Source: Rubritalea tangerina
GTDB taxonomy: Bacteria; Verrucomicrobiota; Verrucomicrobiia; Verrucomicrobiales; Akkermansiaceae
Length of the DNA stretch: 64,000 nt
Assembly (NCBI RefSeq): GCF_042683245.1
Contig: NZ_JBHUJB010000043.1
Span: 1-64,000, forward strand
Direction: 5' to 3'
Under the pieces are notes generated by a model, which was given only the letters and a program-made list of their open reading frames with translations, ran no database searches and had not been told where the DNA came from. Made by a program: the position numbers and the translations under genes. Below are positions 23,829-33,013 of this stretch, in pieces. Each line of letters starts with the position of its first letter. Position 1 is the stretch's first letter.

Positions 23829-24632
23829 TTACTCGTTTTCTGCTTGTTGTTTTCGTTTTCGCACCCAGAGCAGGAATGCAACGGTGGTGCTGAACATGAA
23901 GACGAGGAGGCCGAATAGGTAAAGGGCCTTGTCTACATCATCATCGACATTCTCTGGGAGGGCGTCTGGTTGTTTGATTTTTGGGTCACTGACGATGGTC
24001 ATGAGACCGGGGCTAAGTTGGACGGTGCTGAGTTTATGGAAGACTTTGGCGAGTTCTTCGTCATTGCGGTACTCGGTGAAAAGGAAGGTTGGGAACTCAC
24101 GTGTCATTTTTGGGGGGACAGGGTTTCCTGTATCGGGTGAGATCTCGGTTACTGTAGGAAAGAGCGAACCCATGGCAATTTCAGGTTCGATAGTCATTGA
24201 GCCATTGAGGAAGCGTTCCCCTTCGAATCCGGCGCGGACCTCAAAACAGATATCGGCAATGATAGTTTGCTCGGTGATTTCGCGGATGCTCATCATCCCA
24301 CGGAATGGCTTGAGCTTATCGTAGCGTGCGATGGCGAGGTTCATTTCCTCTGGGGTGAAGGTGATTTGTGTTTTATCACCATTTTTGACGGCACGTTCGA
24401 ATGCCCCCATTTTGGCATCGAGGGCGGAGATAGCGGCTTTATCATCGAGAGAAGCGAGAGGGGTGGGCTTGGCTTCTTTTTGGGAGATATTGATGATTTC
24501 TGTTTTGTATTGTCCGTATTGGTACCAAGCAAAGATGGCAAGGAAGCTCACCATTCCGAGGATCACCAGAAAGATGGTGCAGCCGGCGATGGGCGTGGGC
24601 TTGCCAGTGGCTTCAGTATTTGGTTTGGACAT
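23829..24632 (-). CDS. Two-helix membrane protein of unknown function
   Basis: This is a 267-residue protein with a membrane segment near the N-terminus ('AGCTIFLVILGMVSFLAIFAWYQYG', about residues 18-42), a periplasmic domain of about 170 residues and a second membrane segment near the C-terminus ('ALYLFGLLVFMFSTTVAFLLWV'). The outer domain contains 'FTPEEMNLAIARYDKLKPFRG' and 'FEGERFLNGSMTIEPE', a pattern I have seen in uncharacterised Verrucomicrobiota proteins. The start is set at the ATG at 24632; the frame upstream is not convincing. It diverges from mnmA and may be transcribed together with ribBA. Confidence 0.65.
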   Translation of the reverse strand: MSKPNTEATGKPTPIAGCTIFLVILGMVSFLAIFAWYQYGQYKTEIINISQKEAKPTPLASLDDKAAISALDAKMGAFERAVKNGDKTQITFTPEEMNLAIARYDKLKPFRGMMSIREITEQTIIADICFEVRAGFEGERFLNGSMTIEPEIAMGSLFPTVTEISPDTGNPVPPKMTREFPTFLFTEYRNDEELAKVFHKLSTVQLSPGLMTIVSDPKIKQPDALPENVDDDVDKALYLFGLLVFMFSTTVAFLLWVRKRKQQAENE

Positions 24633-24719
24633 GCAGTGGTGATGGGCTTGCTGGGCGGAACATGCAAGTTTAAACAATGTCGGGTTTGCATGTTCGCGAG
24701 ATGTGTTCTACTGGTCGGC

Positions 24720-25799
24720 ATGGCGAAGATTCTGGTAGGCCTCTCAGGGGGGGTAGATTCAAGTGTAGCAGCAGCTCTGATGGTAGAGCAAGGTCACGAA
24801 GTCGTGGGCGCGTACATGAAGAATTGGATCAACACGGACAATGTACCAGGTGATTGTCCATGGGAGAACGATGTGGAAGATGCGCACGCAGTGGCTAAGA
24901 AATTGGGCATTGAGTTTCGTGTCGTGGATTTGATTGACCAATATCAGGAGCGGATAGTTGATTATTTATTGGAAGGTTACCGGAGTGGCATCACGCCCAA
25001 TCCAGATGTGTATTGTAACCGTGAGATGAAGTTTGGCGTCTTTTTGGATTATGCACTTTCTCAGGGTTTTGAATATGTGGCTACTGGCCATTATGCGCGG
25101 AAGCGTGAGCGTGCGGATGGAAGTGCGGATATTTTACGCGGTTCAGATACCAACAAGGACCAGAGTTATTTTTTAGCTCTGATGGAACAGCATCAGGCGA
25201 AGCACGCATTGTTTCCATGTGGAGAAATGCAAAAGCCAGAAGTGAGGGAAGTGGCGGAACGCTTTGATTTACCGACGGCAAAGAAGAAGGATAGCCAAGG
25301 GATTTGTTTTATTGGCAATGTGAAGATGAGTGATTTCTTGCGTCATTATGTGCCTGATCGTCCTGGAAATATCGTAGACACCGAGGGCAAACGTTTGGGG
25401 CGCCATCAGGGCTTGCACCTTTATACATTGGGCCAAAGGAAAGGGCATGGAGTGGCCTCACCAAGGGATGGGGTCGCTTATGTGGTTGTGGGGAAGAATT
25501 TGGAAAAGAACGAATTGATTGTTGGGTACAACGAGCAAGAGACTCCGGGCTTGTTTGCCAATAGGTCGGTTGTCGGGACGGTGTCTTGGGTCAACAAGCC
25601 AGTGACCAGCAGACGTAAAATTGAGGCACAACCACGCTACCGAGCCAAGGGTGAGCCAGTATGGGTGACACCACGAGAAGATGGGAAGTTAGATGTAGAA
25701 TTTATCAGGCCGCAGCGTGCGCTCACGCCTGGGCAGATTTGTGCTTTTTACGAGAACGGTGTGCTTCTTGGCGGTGGGGTTTTTGAGTCCGTCGAGTGA
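24720..25799 (+). CDS. mnmA: tRNA-specific 2-thiouridylase MnmA
   Basis: This is a 359-residue enzyme that thiolates U34 of tRNA-Lys, -Glu and -Gln. The PP-loop 'GLSGGVDSSVAA' is at residues 7-18, the first catalytic Cys is in 'NPDVYCNREMKF' (about 102), the second in 'SQGICFIGN' (about 200), with 'DTNKDQSYFLA' and 'GQRKGHGVA' typical of the family. The ATG at 24720 gives the normal start; the same frame is open far upstream only by chance. The sulfur donor relay would need a cysteine desulfurase, which is not in this window. Confidence 0.97.
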   Translation: MAKILVGLSGGVDSSVAAALMVEQGHEVVGAYMKNWINTDNVPGDCPWENDVEDAHAVAKKLGIEFRVVDLIDQYQERIVDYLLEGYRSGITPNPDVYCNREMKFGVFLDYALSQGFEYVATGHYARKRERADGSADILRGSDTNKDQSYFLALMEQHQAKHALFPCGEMQKPEVREVAERFDLPTAKKKDSQGICFIGNVKMSDFLRHYVPDRPGNIVDTEGKRLGRHQGLHLYTLGQRKGHGVASPRDGVAYVVVGKNLEKNELIVGYNEQETPGLFANRSVVGTVSWVNKPVTSRRKIEAQPRYRAKGEPVWVTPREDGKLDVEFIRPQRALTPGQICAFYENGVLLGGGVFESVE

Positions 25800-25898
25800 G
25801 ACTGGGTTCTTTGACAATCAAAGGTGTTATAGCATCTCTCGACACGGAATAGACGAATGGAGTGCTTCTAGTTGGTATGTGGCCTGTGTTGTGCCCAT

Positions 25899-28800
25899 CT
25901 ATGAGACGGGGATGTAGGTGTTAAGCTTAGTTGATAGAATCGTTGTAGTGACAGTGTTCGCAGGAATTTGATAGACGCTGGCGATGACGGCTGCGTAGCT
26001 CTCGAGCTGGGCTTTGTAGCGTGTTATTAATGTGTCAGCAGAATCAACAGAATCGGTTTTAAAGTCTAGGATTTCTACTGAGCTGACTTGATTAGTTTCA
26101 TCACGGTGGACGAGGGCTCTGTCGATGACACCCGAGAACCATGTTCCATTCGAATCGATGGCTTCAATTGCTTGTTCGCGGAGGATTTCGGTTTGCGGGG
26201 CTGGGGCGAACCAATGTTGTGATTCAGGGAGGAGGATCGCTTGGCGAACGGCATTTGCAGCATCTGAATCGGGAAGTGTTAGGGCGTCATCGGCATGATT
26301 GATAGACTCGAAAAGTGCATGAACTTGATTGCCGAAGTCCATACCGGCTTGGTTTTTCCTAGAATTTCTCAGTTGGATCGATGTGGATTTTTCCTTTGAA
26401 GCCGTACGTCTACCTAAACGAGGGGTAGCAGGTGGGAGCAGCAATGGAGCGGCGTGTGGGTCAGTTGCTAGGTCCTGGATAGGGTAATCTGATAGCCAAG
26501 TGTCTGACCCTCGCTGATAGAGTAGGTGACCTGAAATCGAGTCGGCGATGGTATGCTCTGTTGTTTCGATATCTCCGATGGTCGAGCGAATCCAGCTAGC
26601 ATCATTGAGCGGAGTGGTTGAGCGTGGAGGTGGTTTTAGGAAAAGGTAGAGTGAGCGAGCAGCACGTGTGAGTGCGACATAGAGGTTACATGCGCGCTCG
26701 TAGCAATTATTGGCTACCCAGTCATTGTATTGGAGGTTGAGTGTTTCGTCATTAGCTATGATTTCTTTGGCTGGTTTGTTGAGGAAATGAATTGGGAGGT
26801 GCTGATCATTTTCTTTGGTGAGCATGTCCATTCGGCTGACGGTGTCGTAGCTATTGCCGTCGAGTTCGGGGAGGAAAACGAGGTCGAATTCAAGGCCTTT
26901 TGATTTATGGATGGTCATGACCTGGATCGCTCCTTTGCCACTCTCTTCTCGGTGGGTTTGATTTACTAACATCCTGAGCCATTCTTCGAGAGTGCCGCCT
27001 TGGGAGTCGAATGAGCGGGCGGTATTGAGAATTTGTTCAAGGCGCATGGTCTGGAACTCACCGAGGACGAGATCGCGGGGGAGGTTTTGGTGTAATGCAA
27101 TGATATGGGCAGCGACACCCTCTGAGCTTATCTGTTGTCTAGCAGTAGTAAATTGAAGCTCGGGTGAGTCACCAAATTGAGCAAGAGAGTGTGCGAGTGG
27201 AGAAGTGTCTACGTGTCTTCTCGCGAAAGCATCTGCTGGGTGAGTGAGGTAACGGAACCAATCTAACAATGCTAAACCAAATGGAGAGTCGGAGGCGATA
27301 CTGACGGCGGCTTCTGCCTCGACAGGGAGGCCGGTGGATTCTCTTAAGAGGCTAGTGTAGTGTTGGACTTGTTTATTGGAGGTGACTAGGATGGCACAGC
27401 TGAGTCCACGTTGGATTGGGCTGAGTCGTTTCAATTCTTCAACGATGGCAAGTTCTTTTGGGCTATGTTGGTCTTCGGCTTTATCGCTAAATTGGTAGAC
27501 GCGGACTTCGCCGTGGAGTTGCTTTGCGGCATGGTGGGTTTGGAATTTCCAACGTTGTTGGGTGGCATTGGGAAATGCAGTCATGCCAGGACTATCAGGA
27601 GAACAGATGAGGTTCACAAAATCTAGGACGACTTGGCTTGAGCGCCAGGAGTGGGACATGGTCCATTGCTTGAGTCGAGACCAGTCTTCTCGTAAGGTCA
27701 TTTCGCGGAAGAGTCGGGGTTCTCCACCACGCCAGCCGTAGATTGATTGTTTGGTGTCTCCCACAACAAAGAGGCTACGGTCACCTTCATGGTCTGTGAC
27801 GGACTCATTGATGACGGGTTCAATGACTTCCCACTGACGTCTGCTGGTATCTTGAAATTCGTCTAACATCCAATGTTTGAATTGGGAATCGAGTCGATAG
27901 GCGAGTTCATTAAAGCCAGTTTTTCTGGCTAGCACGGCATGTTGTTGGAGGAGGAGGGTGAGGTCAGCGAAGCTCACTCTACCTTGGGAGCGGCATTGTT
28001 TATTGTATTGGTTTTCGAAGGCTTTTACGACGGCCCAAATTCCTTGTGTACGTTTGAGAAACACATGAATTTCGCTATAGCGGATGAGTCGTTCGAGAGA
28101 GAGAAGGAGTTGTGTGAGCCTTTGTGGGAAGGTGATTTCTTTACGCGAATAGGTAAATGAGATTTCGAGAGTATTGGGGGGAAGGTTTTGTGTCCACTTG
28201 AAGAGGTTCTTTTTGATGGGATCAGGAAGTGGCGTGCCGGGTTGGTAGTCTGTGATAGAGGCTGCAAATGTTTGGAAAGTTTTGTTGAGGGTGGCGTGGC
28301 CGAGGCTTTCGGGAGTGGCGCTGAGGATATCTTGTTGGAGAGCAGCGAGCTTTGCAGGTGAAAATTTTGGCCAGGACTCTGAGTCATGCCATAGTGCTGG
28401 AGCATTTCCCCATGACTCGGGTGAGGGGCACTGAAGCAGTCTCTCATGGTGCTTGTTGACGAAATCTAGAATGGAGTCTCTGACTTTGGCTTCTTCATTT
28501 CCATAGTTTGCGACTGCGAATGCACTGAGGAAAAGGTCTCTTTGGCGTTGGTTCAGAGCACCACCATTCAGAACTTGCTGAAGAGTTTCTTCGCGTGCGA
28601 GAGCAAAACGATCTTCATCTAACATCTCAAAGCCGGCAAGGCCGAGTTCTGGGCCAAAGCTACTGACGAGGCGCGTAAAAAAGCTATCTAGTGTGCTGAG
28701 TTGGAGGCGGTCTAGCGAGTCGACGAGTTTAGCGAGAAGCTCACGGAAACGCTCCATATTGAGAGCTGGGAGCACGGGTGGGATGGTGAGTTCTGGCTGT

Positions 28801-29054
28801 TGTGAAGAGGGGTCTCCGAGGAGTGTGGGAGTGATTTCCTGAGAAAGTTTATGGGCTTCATTTTCTGAGGTGGCTGCGAGTGCCAAGCGGTTGAGGATGC
28901 GACGGGTGAATTCACCGGCAGCTTTACGAGTAAAGGTTAGGGCGATAAGGTCAGCTGGTTCCTCTCCGAGTGCGAGCAGGGCGATGAAGCGGTTAGAGAG
29001 CTGGAATGTTTTACCTGAGCCAGCAGAGGCTTCGATGAGAAGGCTAGAGAACAT
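25899..29054 (-). CDS. addA: AddA-type helicase-nuclease (UvrD-family, RecB-like)
   Basis: This is a 1051-residue DNA repair protein. Helicase motif I is 'ASAGSGKTFQL' (residues about 9-19), motif II 'LDEFQDTSRRQWE', motif III 'VVGDTKQSIYGWRGGEP', motif V 'MTIHKSKGLEFDLVFLP' and motif VI 'VALTRAARSLYLFL'. The C-terminal PD-(D/E)XK nuclease is present ('VEILDFKTDS...YKAQLESYAAVI'). With the adjacent gene it forms an AddAB-type complex that processes double-strand breaks for RecA. The start codon is 18 bp after the stop of addB, so the order is addB-addA, as in many bacteria. Confidence 0.93.
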   Translation of the reverse strand: MFSSLLIEASAGSGKTFQLSNRFIALLALGEEPADLIALTFTRKAAGEFTRRILNRLALAATSENEAHKLSQEITPTLLGDPSSQQPELTIPPVLPALNMERFRELLAKLVDSLDRLQLSTLDSFFTRLVSSFGPELGLAGFEMLDEDRFALAREETLQQVLNGGALNQRQRDLFLSAFAVANYGNEEAKVRDSILDFVNKHHERLLQCPSPESWGNAPALWHDSESWPKFSPAKLAALQQDILSATPESLGHATLNKTFQTFAASITDYQPGTPLPDPIKKNLFKWTQNLPPNTLEISFTYSRKEITFPQRLTQLLLSLERLIRYSEIHVFLKRTQGIWAVVKAFENQYNKQCRSQGRVSFADLTLLLQQHAVLARKTGFNELAYRLDSQFKHWMLDEFQDTSRRQWEVIEPVINESVTDHEGDRSLFVVGDTKQSIYGWRGGEPRLFREMTLREDWSRLKQWTMSHSWRSSQVVLDFVNLICSPDSPGMTAFPNATQQRWKFQTHHAAKQLHGEVRVYQFSDKAEDQHSPKELAIVEELKRLSPIQRGLSCAILVTSNKQVQHYTSLLRESTGLPVEAEAAVSIASDSPFGLALLDWFRYLTHPADAFARRHVDTSPLAHSLAQFGDSPELQFTTARQQISSEGVAAHIIALHQNLPRDLVLGEFQTMRLEQILNTARSFDSQGGTLEEWLRMLVNQTHREESGKGAIQVMTIHKSKGLEFDLVFLPELDGNSYDTVSRMDMLTKENDQHLPIHFLNKPAKEIIANDETLNLQYNDWVANNCYERACNLYVALTRAARSLYLFLKPPPRSTTPLNDASWIRSTIGDIETTEHTIADSISGHLLYQRGSDTWLSDYPIQDLATDPHAAPLLLPPATPRLGRRTASKEKSTSIQLRNSRKNQAGMDFGNQVHALFESINHADDALTLPDSDAANAVRQAILLPESQHWFAPAPQTEILREQAIEAIDSNGTWFSGVIDRALVHRDETNQVSSVEILDFKTDSVDSADTLITRYKAQLESYAAVIASVYQIPANTVTTTILSTKLNTYIPVS

Positions 29055-29072
29055 ATGAATGTGAGTTGTAAG

Positions 29073-31859
29073 TTATAGATCAAATGCGTGCTCTAAGCCT
29101 TCTGGTGATAGGGCGGCGAAGTCATCCCAGCTGGTTTGGGCGCTGGTGAGTTGGCGGATTGGGAATTGATTATTCTGAATGGCTAGAATGGCATTATGTG
29201 TCCATTCCATGGCTGAAGCATGGAGGGTATCATCGTATTGGTTCCAGACTTGGAGTCCCGTGGAGGCAGCGGCTGCTGGGAAAGCGACATAGGCGAGTTC
29301 GGGTAATTCTGTCAGGGCAAAGTGTTGTTTAACGAATTCGGCGTAGAGTGGGAGCTGTAGGTTTCGCCAGCGTCGTTCACTTCGGGCGCGTTTGGAAGCG
29401 GGAGGCAGGAGCTCGCCGTAGTTATGGTTAGGATGGTCGAAAGTTCTGGCGTTTTCGAAATGTTCTTCGCTAGGTTTTTTTAGCTTCTTGGAGGTTTTAT
29501 AATCGATGACGCGCCACTTGCCGGATTCTTCATGGACATCGATGCGGTCGACACGCATACGGACGGGGGTATTGGCGACTTGCCATGGGATTTCGTTATC
29601 AGAAGTACCGACAGCGAGTTCGACGTGATGGATTTTCCAGCCCTCGCGGCGCATGGCAGCTTGTTGGGCTGCGAAGGCGTGGAGGCGTTGTTGAGCGCTT
29701 TCTTTTTGAATGCTGAGTGGGAGGCTGGTTTGTGAGCCGTATGTTTTATTGAAGGTGTCTTCGAGTAAGGTATCGAAGGCGTGTATCACGTCTATTTCCT
29801 CGGAGAGGTCGCGCATTGAGGGGTCGAGGCCGAATCGTTCTAAGACATCGTGAATGAGGTTACCAAATTGTGCGGCATCGAGCTCTTGTGCATCGAATGT
29901 CTCACGTTGGAAACCCTCGATTTGTTTGAGGTAGAAGCGGAATGGGCAGTGGAGGAAGTCACGGAGGCGGCTGGGGCTTATGGTAAGGGTTTTATTTTCA
30001 GGCCATGCGGGTGGGTGGGGGAGAGAAAGTTTCCAGGAGCCAGGGTGGTATGCGGGCAAGAGTGATTTTGATTCGAGCGATTCATTGAAGCAATGTTGGA
30101 CGCGAGCGGGAAGTTCGTGAGACGGGCAGCGCATGAGGAGACGGCTGGCTTGGCGTTCTTCACCCGATGGGGAGGTTTGGCACAAGAAGACTTTGGTGGA
30201 GCCTGAATCTGCTCTAGAACTTAGCATATTGCTGAGAAGGTAGGCGTCACGAGACTCTAACTGCTTTCGGCTGTAGAGGCCAATGTGTTGGCGTAGTGAC
30301 TCGGGGAGAAAGCCGTCATCGTGTGGCCTCTCGGGTACATGTCCTTCGTGGAGCCCTAGAATGCGGAGGTTTGGTTCTTGGCTAAAGGGGATTTCTAGCC
30401 AACCGAGTTGATCGATGGCTGAACCAGATCGGTCATTTTGAATTTTGACTCCTTCGGAAGCGTTAAGAACGAGGTCGAGTGCGTGGTGGGTGCTGAGAGA
30501 CTGTTTATGGAGCTCTAAGTTTTTGATGGCGGTAATGGCTTCTAAGAATGTTGGGACCCATTCGTCGGGGAAGCTGTGCGCATTTTCAATTTTATCAAAG
30601 AGGGCTTCTAGCGCGATGGACGCGGGGGCGTTTTGAGCATTGACGAGTTGGGCTTGAAGTTCGGTTAGAACCTCTTTTAGTTCTCCGTTAGCACAGCGGA
30701 TAGCGTGGCTTAAATTTTGTGGGAGAAAGTGTTTGTTGAGAGAATCAACACTTTGGGAAATGGTCGCGTGGTTTTTGAGGCTGGTGAGGATGCTGCTGGA
30801 CTCGGGAGCTTTAAGCAAGCTGGGGATGGGGAGGAAATTATTAGAGTTTGCGAGGGCTCTGCGGTAGAGGTTAAGGAATGCCCAAAGTCCTGTGTGGCTG
30901 AGGGGGGTACCATCTGGGTCAAAGCTAGGCCAACCGGCCGAGGCTATTTTATCACTGAGAAGTGGCGAGAGAGCGGAATCTGTTACTGCTAGAGTGATAG
31001 AGTCTGAGCTATGCGATGTTAGCTCTGAGAGAAGGCTGTCCACGGCTTCTAGGCTTGTTGCACTTACAGAGATGTGCTCAGCGGCGGGTTGGGGAATGTG
31101 AATAGGGCATTGGGCCCAATACTCAGGAGTCGGCACTCCCCAGAGCGAAAAGGTTTCTGCTAGAGACTCATCAGCTTGGATTAAGATTTCTACTGGGATA
31201 GATGATTGGCTAAGTGCGAGCTGAGCGAGAACGGGAAGATCGGGGACTCCGAGGATAATGATAGAGGAGACTCCTTGGGGGGGCTGCCAATGAAGTGCGG
31301 CTTGGCGTTTGGCGTCTGCTGGGCAGGATAGGTTTCGGTTGGAGAGTAATTCAATGACCTGTTGGTCGAGTTCTGCGAGTTGTTTCCAACGGTCAGGTTC
31401 TTCGCTCGCTTCAGCAACTTGGGTGAGGGAGTGGTTGACGTTGGTGATTTCGGTTTTGAGTTTAGTGAAGCGTGTTACGGCTTTCAGAGCCCAGTTGAAA
31501 TCACGGTCTACATTATCGAGTTGGGGGAAGAGTGCGTCGAGGTGTTCGAGTGGGTGGCGCATGAGCACTTCCGCCCAGGCATGCCACCATTCGATTTTTG
31601 TGGCAGCGTTAGCCTGTGCTAGGGGACGGAAGAGGACATCTGGGGTTACGACTGAAGGGGCTAGGATGGCTCTGCCTGCGTGTTCGGGAAGTGATTGGCG
31701 AAGTTGGCGTCCTGAGTGAGCTGTAGGTACGAGGACCATGCTGTCTTTAAGATCTTCCCCTTTTGAAAGGAGGTATCTAGCGGCTGATACTAACAAGGGA
31801 GTAGCAGGATCTAGAAGTCGGCGGGTGCAGATGGCGGGAGTAGGGATGAGCTCAGGCAT
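29073..31859 (-). CDS. addB: AddB-type nuclease subunit
   Basis: This is a 928-residue partner of AddA. The C-terminal nuclease is clear: 'LRDFLHCPFRFYLKQIEGF' opens the domain and 'WRVIDYKTSKKLKKPSE' carries the catalytic Asp and Lys, followed by 'QLPLYAEFV'. The N-terminal helicase-like half lacks a Walker A motif, so it is likely an inactive helicase fold used for Chi recognition or structure. Only one of the four Cys that form the Fe-S staple in Bacillus AddB is visible, so this version probably lacks the cluster. It is the first gene of the addBA unit. Confidence 0.9.
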   Translation of the reverse strand: MPELIPTPAICTRRLLDPATPLLVSAARYLLSKGEDLKDSMVLVPTAHSGRQLRQSLPEHAGRAILAPSVVTPDVLFRPLAQANAATKIEWWHAWAEVLMRHPLEHLDALFPQLDNVDRDFNWALKAVTRFTKLKTEITNVNHSLTQVAEASEEPDRWKQLAELDQQVIELLSNRNLSCPADAKRQAALHWQPPQGVSSIIILGVPDLPVLAQLALSQSSIPVEILIQADESLAETFSLWGVPTPEYWAQCPIHIPQPAAEHISVSATSLEAVDSLLSELTSHSSDSITLAVTDSALSPLLSDKIASAGWPSFDPDGTPLSHTGLWAFLNLYRRALANSNNFLPIPSLLKAPESSSILTSLKNHATISQSVDSLNKHFLPQNLSHAIRCANGELKEVLTELQAQLVNAQNAPASIALEALFDKIENAHSFPDEWVPTFLEAITAIKNLELHKQSLSTHHALDLVLNASEGVKIQNDRSGSAIDQLGWLEIPFSQEPNLRILGLHEGHVPERPHDDGFLPESLRQHIGLYSRKQLESRDAYLLSNMLSSRADSGSTKVFLCQTSPSGEERQASRLLMRCPSHELPARVQHCFNESLESKSLLPAYHPGSWKLSLPHPPAWPENKTLTISPSRLRDFLHCPFRFYLKQIEGFQRETFDAQELDAAQFGNLIHDVLERFGLDPSMRDLSEEIDVIHAFDTLLEDTFNKTYGSQTSLPLSIQKESAQQRLHAFAAQQAAMRREGWKIHHVELAVGTSDNEIPWQVANTPVRMRVDRIDVHEESGKWRVIDYKTSKKLKKPSEEHFENARTFDHPNHNYGELLPPASKRARSERRWRNLQLPLYAEFVKQHFALTELPELAYVAFPAAAASTGLQVWNQYDDTLHASAMEWTHNAILAIQNNQFPIRQLTSAQTSWDDFAALSPEGLEHAFDL

Positions 31860-31977
31860 TAAAGTGGCTAGTGGGTGGTCATCTCACGATGTTCGTCGCA
31901 GGTTAGGACAAAGTCTGGTGTGGATGCAATTGTGAATCAGGCTGGCAATTTTAATAGCTAGGGCCTAGAAGCGACGC

Positions 31978-32328
31978 ATGTCTATTGAACGTCAAGAAAT
32001 CAAGCAGAGGATGAGTCGGATTGTGAAGCACAATGGTACGATTTATCTCTGTGGGCAGGTTTGTGCTGATGCTAGTAAGGGGATTGAGGAGCAAACTCAA
32101 ACAATGTTAGACAAGGTGGATGCTTTGTTATTACAGGCGGGTTCAGATCGCGAGCATATGTTATCTGCCACGGTGTACATCAGAGACATGAAGGATTTTG
32201 CGGCAATGAATGCGGTTTGGGATGCTTGGGTGCCAGAGGGGCACGCTCCGGCGCGTGCTTGTGTAGAGGCGCGAATGGCGCGACCTGAGCTGCTGGTAGA
32301 GGTCTCGGTGATTGCGGCTGAGAAGTGA
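31978..32328 (+). CDS. RidA-family protein (YjgF/UK114 group)
   Basis: This is a 116-residue small cytoplasmic enzyme of the RidA superfamily, which hydrolyses reactive enamine/imine intermediates from PLP enzymes. The family pattern 'YLCGQVCADAS...I..QT..ML..VDALL..AG' is followed by 'PARACVEARMARPELLVEVSVIAA', which includes the active-site Arg. The C-terminal segment resembles the RutC/YoaB-like subgroups rather than archetypal RidA, so substrate range is uncertain. It is a single gene, divergent from addB and followed by a bidirectional terminator. Confidence 0.92.
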   Translation: MSIERQEIKQRMSRIVKHNGTIYLCGQVCADASKGIEEQTQTMLDKVDALLLQAGSDREHMLSATVYIRDMKDFAAMNAVWDAWVPEGHAPARACVEARMARPELLVEVSVIAAEK

Positions 32329-32343
32329 AACGCTATGGAGCTC

Positions 32344-32384
32344 AAAAAAAAGCGCATTAGTCGAATGACCAATGCGCTTTTTTT
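32344..32384. terminator. Bidirectional terminator between ridA-like and HMA genes
   Basis: AGCGCATTAGTC pairs with GACCAATGCGCT (one mismatch), flanked by seven A on the left and seven T on the right. It can serve the + gene ending at 32328 and the - gene ending at 32409. Confidence 0.93.
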
Positions 32385-32408
32385 AAAATTGAACGATGAT
32401 GGGAGTGA

Positions 32409-32816
32409 TTAGCTCTTTTTCTGTTCTGGTGTGATTTTGAAGCCAGCTTTAGTGATGGTTTCTTTGACTTGGTCGGCAGTAGCACCATCGCTGAGAACGA
32501 CATCAACGCAGCCCGACTTGTGGCAAACTTTCTTCACCTTCACGCCTTTGACAGCAGCAAGAGCGGTAGTGAGCTTTTTGGAGCAACCTCCGCAAGTCAT
32601 GCCGGAGACATTAAAGTGTGTGGTATTTGCTGCGACAGCCTTTTCGCTATCGCACTTATCGGCGCATTCAGTTTCACACTTTTCCTCACAAGCCGCGGCT
32701 TTTTGGGAGTCGCATGCAGTTTTGCACTTTTTGGAAGTTGCGCATTGTTCCGCTTGAGCGATGCCGGCAAAGCTAACCATGGCTGATGCGGCGAGTAGGG
32801 TCATTTTGATCTTCAT
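32409..32816 (-). CDS. Exported Cys-rich heavy-metal-associated (HMA) domain protein
   Basis: This is a 135-residue protein with a signal peptide (cleavage after 'GIAQA'). A linker of about 40 residues holds seven Cys within a Lys/Glu/Ala-rich sequence. A C-terminal HMA domain (about 66-130) follows with the copper-type motif GMTCGGC and a further Cys pair in 'KVCHKSGC'. Transport to the periplasm sets it apart from cytoplasmic Atx1/CopZ chaperones. It probably binds Cu(I) or another soft metal in the cell envelope, the linker perhaps acting as a thionein-like buffer (inference). No transporter is adjacent. Confidence 0.85.
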   Translation of the reverse strand: MKIKMTLLAASAMVSFAGIAQAEQCATSKKCKTACDSQKAAACEEKCETECADKCDSEKAVAANTTHFNVSGMTCGGCSKKLTTALAAVKGVKVKKVCHKSGCVDVVLSDGATADQVKETITKAGFKITPEQKKS

Positions 32817-33013
32817 AATATGTGTCTTTCGATTTTCATTGAGGTGCGCACTGCATATTTAGCAGGCACACATACTAGGAGGGTGCGGATCGTATGCTTA
32901 TTCCGAGAAGATGTAAAAAAAATATTTCTAATGGGATGGGGGCAAATACGATTATATCGATGATAGCATCAGAAGAATCGATTTTCAACGGGGCTTTAAT
33001 TGACTAAGCTACG

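Noticed and set aside
24267..24719. Long extension upstream of MnmA
   Set aside because: It overlaps the divergent membrane-protein gene on the other strand and has no MnmA homology; the P-loop follows the ATG at 24720.
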